DNA of 64,000 nt from Reticulascus tulasneorum (Eukaryota; Ascomycota; Sordariomycetes; Glomerellales; Reticulascaceae): positions 3,224,001-3,288,000 of the forward strand of contig LSAX01000007.1 in the NCBI GenBank assembly GCA_001557505.1, read 5' to 3'. This document shows positions 57,067-64,000 of the stretch, piece after piece. Each line of letters starts with the position of its first letter. Position 1 is the first letter of the stretch. The notes under the pieces were generated by a model. The model did no database searches and was not told where the DNA came from. It saw only the letters and a program-made list of their open reading frames with translations. The position numbers and the translations under genes are program-made.

Positions 57067-58916
57067 ATGTCCGGTCCGCCCACCCCCGGACATGGCGAGG
57101 ATGAGATCCAGCCCCTCCTCCAAGCAGAGCATTCGACCTCGGACTACCTCACGATCACTTCCCTCGAGCCCACCATCATAGGCCGCCGCGATGAAGCCAA
57201 GCCGGGAGCGGCTGAGGCTGCGCTTGCCGAGGCCATTCGCGCCGAGCAAAATCTGAGCTTCACGCAGGCCGTCAAGCTGTACCCGTCCGCGATTGGCTGG
57301 TCGGCCTTCGTGTCGATGGGGGTTATCATGCTCGCCTTCGATCCTCAGCTGCTGGGGAATCTGTATGCTACGCCGCAGTTCCAATTGGATTTCGGGTATG
57401 AGTACAAGGGAAAGGCACGTGCTTGCGATGCCCTTGGTGGTGTTCACTTTTGCTGACTCGTTCATCATCTAGTACATCATCAGTATGGAAGCATCCTCCC
57501 ACCTGTCCCAACCCGTGTCTCAGTCCGTGGCCATGCTTGGTTTGCTAATCCACCGTGCTCGCAGGTGCTCCGTGGCAGACTGGCCTGTCTATGGGGAATC
57601 CCGTGGGCCAAGTCGTCGGCGCCCTCTTCGCGGCCTATCCTATGGACTGGTTCGGCCGCAAGACAACATTCGCCATCTGCGTCTTCTGCGTGTGCGGCAC
57701 CGTCTTCATCCAGTTCTTCGCGCGTTCGCTCTCGGTGCTCTTGGTCGGAGAAATGCTCGCCGGCCTCGTGCTCGGCATGTTCGTCATCATCGCCCCGACC
57801 TATGCCTCCGAAGTGTGCCCAACTGCTCTGCGCGGCCACATGACTTCGTTTTCTAATCTTTGTTTCGTTATCGGGCAGCTGCTGGCCAACGGAGTCACCG
57901 CCGGTACCTCGAAGCTGAGCAACCACTGGGCGTATTCCCTGCCGTTTGCCCTGCAGTGGGTCTGGATAGCAATCATCGTGCCCGGTCTGTGGTTCGTGCC
58001 CGAGAGTCCTTGGTGGCTGGTGCGGAAAGGCAGGACGAAAGACGCGGAGCAGAGCCTCCGGCGACTGGCTTCCGAGAAAGTCAACGTTGCTGCGACTCTT
58101 GCCTCCATCGTCGAGACCGACCGACTTGAACTGGAACTTGAGGCGGGAAGTACATACCGGGATACCTTGCGAGGCGTGAACCTCCGTCGTACTGAGATTT
58201 CCGTCGGAGTGTACTGCACGCAGGTTCTGAGCGGCATATATCTGATTAACTATGGGACCTACTTCTTCCTACAAGCGGGACTTCCGATAGAAAAGGCTTT
58301 CGACATGGCCATCGGCTTCCTCGGTAAGTTTCTCTGGCACTATCAAACCTAGCAGCGAAAACTGACCTCAACTACAGCGGTCGGCTTCGTCGGCACTGTG
58401 TTATCCTGGTTCCTCCTCGTCCGCTTTGGCAGACGAACCATCTATGTAACCGGACTCAGCGTTCTCGTCGTCCTTCAACTCCTAATCGGCATCCTCGACT
58501 GCATCCCCGGCCGCCCATCCGGCGTGGCCTGGACCGAGTCCATCCTCATGCTGGTGTGGAACTTCTTCTATGACCTCAGCGTCGGTCCCGTCTGCTTCGT
58601 GATCATCGGCGAGTGCTCGGCCACTCGCGTGCGTTCCAAGACGATTGCCGTCGCGACCGCTGCCCAGGGTGTGCTCGGTATCGTCATGACGGTGGCAATT
58701 CCGTACATGATCAACCCGGACCAAGCCAATATGCAAGGGAAGCTGGGCTTCTTCTTTGGCGGCCTGGCATTCTTGTGCTTTATCTGGGCCTGGCTCAGGA
58801 TCCCTGAAACGAAAGGGAGGACATATGAAGAATTGGATTTGTTGTTTGATCGCAAAGTTCCCGCGAGGGATTTCAAAGGGTACCAACTAGATGGCACGAT
58901 TGTGGGTGTCCTGTAG
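57067..58916 (+). CDS. MFS sugar transporter, alpha-glucoside permease-like
   Basis: A 12-TM plasma-membrane sugar:proton symporter family protein. Exons 57067-57414, 57473-57482, 57565-58323 and 58378-58916 give 551 residues. The spliced junction reads YKGK-YIIS-APWQTGLSMG, matching the maltose/alpha-glucoside permease pattern; QTGLSMGNPVGQVVGALFA and YPMDWFGRKTTF follow. Sugar-porter signatures are WFGRKTT, ESPWWLVRKGR, FGRRTIYV and PETKGRTYEELD. Exon 2 is only 10 nt and intron 1 has a GC donor. Substrate specificity cannot be read from sequence alone; maltose or another alpha-glucoside is the likeliest by family. Confidence 0.9.
57415..57564 (+). other. GC-AG intron, 10-nt microexon and second intron
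   Basis: Intron 1 is 57415-57472 (aag|gcacgt ... tgctgac ... ctag). The microexon is 57473-57482 (tacatcatca). Intron 2 is 57483-57564 (gtatgg ... gctaatc ... gcag). Together they restore YIIS in frame. Confidence 0.8.
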
Positions 58917-59222
58917 ATCTGTACCGGTGTCCCATCATTTTTATCAAGCTCTTGAGCACATTTACGATGCCGATGCTTCTGGTAGTAGTAGCCGAGCACA
59001 AAGGTGACATCTTTATAAAAATAAAAGGGTATTCATTCAAAGTCAAGACCCATGTCCTTTTAAAGCGCCATCAACGCCAGGGCAGAGCAGCCCAAGATCC
59101 AAAACCTGATTGATACACACAGCCATAGGGCGTGCCGTTTCCAAGTCCAGCCAAGCATTCATCGCCAAGAGACTCTAACCATGCCCACAGCTCCTATCCA
59201 GGTCTCTTGTCCATCAAGAGGG
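58917..59222. other. Convergent 3' spacer
   Basis: A 306-bp spacer between two gene ends with an aataaaa-like stretch near 59019. No gene seen. Confidence 0.5.
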
Positions 59223-61406
59223 CTATTTATCACCCACCACCCCAATCTCATACCCGATCAACACCTCCGTGCACGAACCCTCCCACCCGCGCGTCCCAGC
59301 AGCGGAGATCATGAAGCGACAAGTGCGATCAATGTACAAGGACGAGATGACACCTGCTCTGGGAGGGCCCGGGATGATAAGGAAGGGGACGGTGGAGTGC
59401 TTGAATGCCCTGGTGTCGCGGAGGTCGTATAGACGGAGGATATCATGAGAAGCACTTTTAAACAATTAGCAACCTCATAGGGGATGGATCGGGGGGGATT
59501 CGCTTACCAGACAAGATGCCGCCCATTCGGCATCGCCCGCACAGCGCTGACGGCACCGCTGCCCGCTGGGAACTTCAGCACCCGCTCCGGTGTCCACCCG
59601 CTCCTTGCCTTGTGAATGTTGAACTCCTCCACCGTGCCGTTGCGTCGTCCCGCGTAGATCCAGTTCCCATCGGGACTCCAGCACGCACCCATGCACCAGG
59701 GCGGCACACCGGGCCGGTTGCCCAGCCTGGCAACCGGATTCTGCACGCGACGGTCCCAGATGCGGATGGTGCCGTCCATAGCGGCGGAAAAGAAGACCGT
59801 GTCGGAGGACTTGCCCGGGTCGTGTTCGTGCGTTACGGGCTCGGTGGAGTAGAGGAGTGATGGGGAGCGTGGTGCAGCTAGCTCGGCTGGCGGAGACGAT
59901 GATGGTGCAGGTGGAAGTATGGTGTCTGGCTCCTCAATCTTGCTCGTTAGAGGAGCTCCATTCGTTGACGGGGTTCGCTTCATGGCGGAGGCTGCTGCCG
60001 CTGCGGGAAGTTGACCTCTTGACATAAGAGGACTGCTGTTCGGTACGGACTGAACAGCAGGTGCAGATGCCGTCTCAGGGTTGAATGAGTTCGCCATGGC
60101 CATATCGGCCGAGTGGTCCATGCCCCCATCTTGTGCTGACCCCTCGTGAAGCGTCATCTCCATTGCTCTGGAGAACTCATCGTCATCCTCCCCGCCAAAT
60201 CCACCACCCACCGTCTCGCCAAAGAGAGAGCCGGTATCACTGCCGCCAAAGAGTGACTCGTGGGCCGGCGATGCCTGTGGCTCCGCTGCCTCCCCGCCGG
60301 CAGCGGCGTGGACTGGTGCCACGCCATTTGAGACGGTAGCACCGTTGCTAAACACTCCGTTCGGTATTGGCCTGCCGTTGCTCGCGGAGATTGTTTCGCT
60401 CTTGATGTACTCATCGGCGGCGTCCGCTGGAATTGGCGATCCATTGGCAGGTCGCAGCTCGATAGCGGAGATCTGCCCCCCTGTGCCGTCAAAGCTTCGT
60501 TTGGTCTGGCCAGTGTTGAGATCCCAGTCGAAGATATTTTTGTCCCAGCTACCACTCAACACGCTCTTCTCGTCTTGCGCCAATGTCAACACGCTCACAG
60601 CATTACTGTGTTGTTGCAAACATGTAATGCGCTTCCCCTCGTCATGGCGCACGCTTTGCAAGTTGATCCCACCAGAGTCCAACCCGGAAAGCAGCCACAG
60701 GCCTTGGGAGTGAATGGCCAGGGAGTAAACCGGTGACAGGACATGCTCCTCGTTCCCGCGCGGATTTGGGGGGCCGGGTTCTTCATTCTCCCAGTACGAC
60801 ATCAAGATACCGGCTTTTGTGACACTGTCAACGAAGGGATGCCGCTGCGCAACCGTAAGCAGTTGCTTGCCGTTGATGGTACCTGGGCCATCGTACTTTC
60901 GAATGTATCCGTCGACTCCTCCCGTCATCCAGTAGCGCAGATCGGGAGTTATGGCAATGGCGTTGATGCTCGTCGCCTGCGGGGCTGCCATGGTAGGAAC
61001 GATATCGTACAGTTTTGCCGTGAGGGCTTCGGGACGGACCGTGGGAAAGAGGCCATAGGGCGGCTGAGGACTCTTCCCCTTTGGCGAAGACGAAGACTCC
61101 CTCGCATCTTGAGAATTGGAGATTGAGCCATCCTTCGGGTCTTCGACCGTGTCGTCTCTCTTATCTTGCTGATCCTGTGTATCATCTCCATCGTCTCGAT
61201 CCGCGTCGTCTTGTTCCTCGTCGTTGTCCTCTTCCTCGGCTTCATTGTCTCCTTCAGCATCATCTGCATCCTCCATCACTTCGTCCTGGTCATTCTCATG
61301 CTCATTGTCGGAGCTTGCATTCGATTCTGGTCGGTGAACATGGTCAGCACGAACTTGCCATCTTCAAATCGGAAACGGAGCGCATACCTCGGTCATCGTC
61401 ATCCAT
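59223..61406 (-). CDS. spt8: SPT8, WD40 subunit of the SAGA complex
   Basis: A nuclear SAGA coactivator subunit that in yeast contacts TBP. Exons 61388-61406 (19 nt), 59508-61326 and 59223-59454 give 689 residues in phase. The N-terminus is very acidic (Asp/Glu-rich to about residue 60), as in family members. WD-type blocks follow: AITPDLRYWMTGGVDGYIRK, YSLAIHSQGLWLLSGLDSG, VLSGSWDKNIFDWDLNTG, then, after a long Ser/Ala/Gly-rich insert, FFSAAMDGTIRIWDRRV, ACWSPDGNWIYAGRRNGTVE and SHDILRLYDLRD. The first 19-nt exon gives MDDDDR before joining SNASSDNEHENDQDE. Last-exon splicing restores the final WD blade. Confidence 0.92.
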
Positions 61407-62022
61407 AGTGTTCGGCGGGACCTGTGGGCTGCGCGTCTCTGGTGGCAGCAGCGAGCAATGATCAAAGCAAGAGCATTTAAGGACAGGCGCGAAACAACAG
61501 CCTGAGTTGGGAGCTGCGTGTTACAGGCTAAGGTAGGTAGCTAAGGGTAAGGTAGGTAGGTGGTGGACACTTCGCAGCTCTTCAATTGGAGAAAGGCGAA
61601 AAATGTCCCGTCGCGACATTGGAATTCCCATGTGGGGGTTGAATCAACCATGGAAGCGCAAATGGACTAGACAAATCGGGCTCGGGCTGCAGGATCATTT
61701 ATAAGCGCAGCCGTGCCGATATTTAGCGACCTCGCCCTGAAAACATAAGAAGCCTCAATACAGAGGTGGGCCTGGATCCATGTACCAGTTAGGTTTGAAG
61801 AACCGCCTCGCGTTCTGAACAGGACAACTTAGGACGTCATTAACAGTCACAGGTTCAACATCACGATGCGATCTCAAATATAATTAGGCATCATCCTATT
61901 TCATGTTCATAAGCGTAAGTACACCTGCAGTTCTCCTCTGTGGAGGTTAGTCTCCATGTTTTCCCACCACTTCCCAGTCCTTGAACAGGAGGAACTTCAC
62001 AACCGATATGCTGTAACCCTCT
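61407..62022. other. Intergenic spacer upstream of SPT8
   Basis: 616 bp holding the SPT8 promoter and the helicase 3' end. It includes a short ggtaggtagctaagg-type repeat near 61530-61560. Confidence 0.5.
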
Positions 62023-64000
62023 TCAGTCGAATGAGATGAGATCGTCATCTTCGCCCAGACAAATTAGAGCGTCTACTGGTCTAGTTTGGTCTGAACCTGC
62101 GGTCTCCTCTGCCATTCCTCCAAGCGTCTGGATGGTCTCCTTGACAAGGTCTTTCCCCACAACACGCACCGCCCCCGGTCCTGTTGTGACCGGGCGGAAG
62201 GTATCGCGAAAAACAATCTGTGTAGGAGGAGTTGCGATTCTTTTGGCCTCTTTGATTTGTTTGAGGATCTCTGCGTCATATTGCACTGGATCCCAAGCCT
62301 CCCATGCTCCGGTGTCTGCTGGCGAAGAAATTAGTGGGGTGGTTAGGGGTGCGGCCCGCCTGATCTTAGTATCAGGCGTCTTGAGAGTTGCCGGTGTAAG
62401 AGGCGTCTCATCCTGCGGGCCAACCCCGATTAACAAGTCTTCTTCGGAACCAACCTGGAATTGACTGATTTCCGAAGTGGCATCGGATTTCGGGAGCCCT
62501 AAACGCTCTCGGACCTCCCGCTCGAGGAAGTCATCCAACGATTCGAACTCGTGGTGCGCTGGCATCTTCTGCTGCACTGGGCTAGTTATCTTAATAGATG
62601 CAGATCGCTTCTGCCCGCGCCCCGGGGTCGTAACCTCGGCCTCGGATGCTGGAACAAGTATGGCTACTTTTTGTTGCTGCGATTCAACCCAAGCGGGGCA
62701 GCTCTCCTTGCAGAGACATTTGGCGCCACATGAGTTCGCGCATTCATGAACGCACGGCAAGCTTCGGCTGCAAGGCTTCAGGCATCGGAGAATTGCATGG
62801 CTGGAGCTGCTAGCATCATTAGTATATGTCCCGGTCAGGATCGAAGCCTAGAGACTCACCCATGGCAGGTTGGCAAGGCACAGTGATGTCCGCAAGGCAG
62901 CTTTCCACCACACCTGTTGCCACATCCGCCATCTCTAAGACGGCGGAAGTCATTAGGGTGGCGAACTCGCGTGACCTTTCCGTGTTCATGGCAGACAACA
63001 GGAAGATAGTATCCGTAGTGTTCCCCAAGCTTTGCCTTCAGTTTCTTGGCCACCGGGCCCCAGATCGTTCTAGCCGCCGGTACTCTCATCAAGTTATCGA
63101 GATCTCCAAAGATGACAAGAAGGCATTTCGCGCGGCTAAGAGCAACAATGGCACGATTGAGAGTCGTGAGAAACCCGGCATCTGGCTTCTTTCGATCGAC
63201 AGGACTTCGAGTAACTGATATTAGGATGACCTTGTTCTCTTGGCCTTGGTATCCGTCTACTGTACATATACTGACGCCGGACTCCACTTGCAGCTCTTGC
63301 GTGCTTCCTGGTGCGAGTAGATGGTCGTTTCTGACTTCCTTTTCAAGAAGATACTTCTGTCCGTTGTAGAAAGAGAGGAATGTGATCTCCGACGGCTTGG
63401 TTCCGTTCTTGACAAGATAGCGGGCAAAGTTTGTGATCATATCTGCTTCGAACTTGTTCGTCTTGCTATAAATTCTATCAGTCTGCTCATGATTCTTGTG
63501 ATCGAACCACCATAATGTCTTTCCTCCCATGCCGACAACGCGCTCTTGGTTCTTGGCATTGGGATGGTCTATCAAGTTTGGATACCAGATGTTGAGGATG
63601 GTGCGGATTTCTGAGACCATGCGACGTTGGATTTGTAGAGTGGAGTACTCCGTTCCGTGCTCGACCAGTCTCTGGAACAGCGATATGTCAAGGTTAAAAG
63701 GAGGCTTGCCAAGCCGCATGACATCGGCATGAGGTTTCAGCTGCAAATGGTCGCCGACAAGGATAACTTGCTCGAGGGATGGGAACAGGGCAGATGAAAT
63801 ATTCGCCTCCCGGGTCTCAGCAGCCTCTTCGACGAGCATGACATGTGGCTGCATAGCAGCAATGAGTTTGCGATACTTGGTGAGGCCGGTCGTGGTGCAT
63901 CCAATGACGCGAACCTTGGAACGTTTGAGAGCCTCAACATCCTCCTCCCATCGAGAGACCTTCATTTTCTTTGCCAGGATGGTGATCTTCTTGAACAGGC
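62023..64000 (-). CDS. NFX1-type zinc-finger SF1 helicase (ZNFX1/UPF1-like), C-terminal part
   Basis: The gene enters from the right edge with its N-terminus outside the window; about 642 residues are visible in exons 62860-64000 and 62023-62809 (50-bp intron, TACTAATG branch). Helicase motifs are clear: Walker B LVEEAAETREAN, motif III VGDHLQLKPHADV, SICTVDGYQGQENKVILISV (motif V region) and LNRAIVALSRAKCLLVIFGD (motif VI). NFX1-like Cys/His repeats follow: CHEHGKVTRV, GGCGNRCGGKLPCGHHCALP and CLKPCSRSLPCVHECANSCG. The tail of about 230 residues is disordered. Relatives act in RNA surveillance, small-RNA or heterochromatin pathways; the specific role here is inferred only from family. Confidence 0.92.

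Overview
The window comes from the nuclear genome of a filamentous ascomycete (Pezizomycotina; I favour Sordariomycetes but cannot prove the class). Genes carry many short introns (about 47-130 bp) with GTRNGT donors and CTAAC/CTGAC/TACTAAT-like branch sites. They belong to typical mould families: Zn2Cys6 and C2H2 regulators, an NRPS, HET, HeLo-NACHT, MFS transporters, PEX16 and SPT8. There is no operon structure, and I recognised no rRNA, tRNA or CRISPR array. Both window edges cut genes: a Zn2Cys6 factor on the left and an NFX1-type helicase on the right.

Layout. 1-2703: Zn2Cys6 regulator. 3403-3828 (-): small Cys-rich protein, divergent from PEX16 (4957-6208). 7925-9873: unrecognised four-exon Cys-rich protein. 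10534-12541: CorA-like two-helix membrane protein, convergent with a secreted carboxymuconolactone-decarboxylase-like protein (12970-13728, -). 14868-26485: a small candidate secondary-metabolite cluster made of an MCT-type MFS exporter (-), an MECR-like enoyl-thioester reductase (+) and a 2094-residue NRPS with order A-T-C-A-T-C. 26486-34422: nearly 8 kb without a convincing gene, rich in homopolymers and microsatellites, leading to a poly-Q C2H2 regulator (34423-36212). 37508-37720: small protein with a likely 3'UTR intron. 38316-39482 (-): aryl-alcohol-dehydrogenase-type aldo/keto reductase. 41036-43678: a decayed or badly resolved gene.

44682-56581 resembles a fungal allorecognition/immunity neighbourhood. 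It holds a C2H2 protein (-), a divergent C2H2-plus-ankyrin protein, a HET-domain protein, an AKR7-like reductase and a HeLo-NACHT NLR-like protein. After it come an alpha-glucoside-type sugar transporter with a GC-AG intron and a 10-nt microexon (57067-58916), the SAGA subunit SPT8 (59223-61406, -) and the C-terminal part of a ZNFX1/UPF1-like helicase (62023-64000, -).

Exon structures were built by hand from splice signals, frame continuity and domain continuity. No transcript or database evidence was available. The parts most worth following up are the NRPS with a non-canonical first adenylation domain, the C2H2-ankyrin/HET/NLR neighbourhood, the 10-nt microexon, and the unrecognised gene at 7925-9873.
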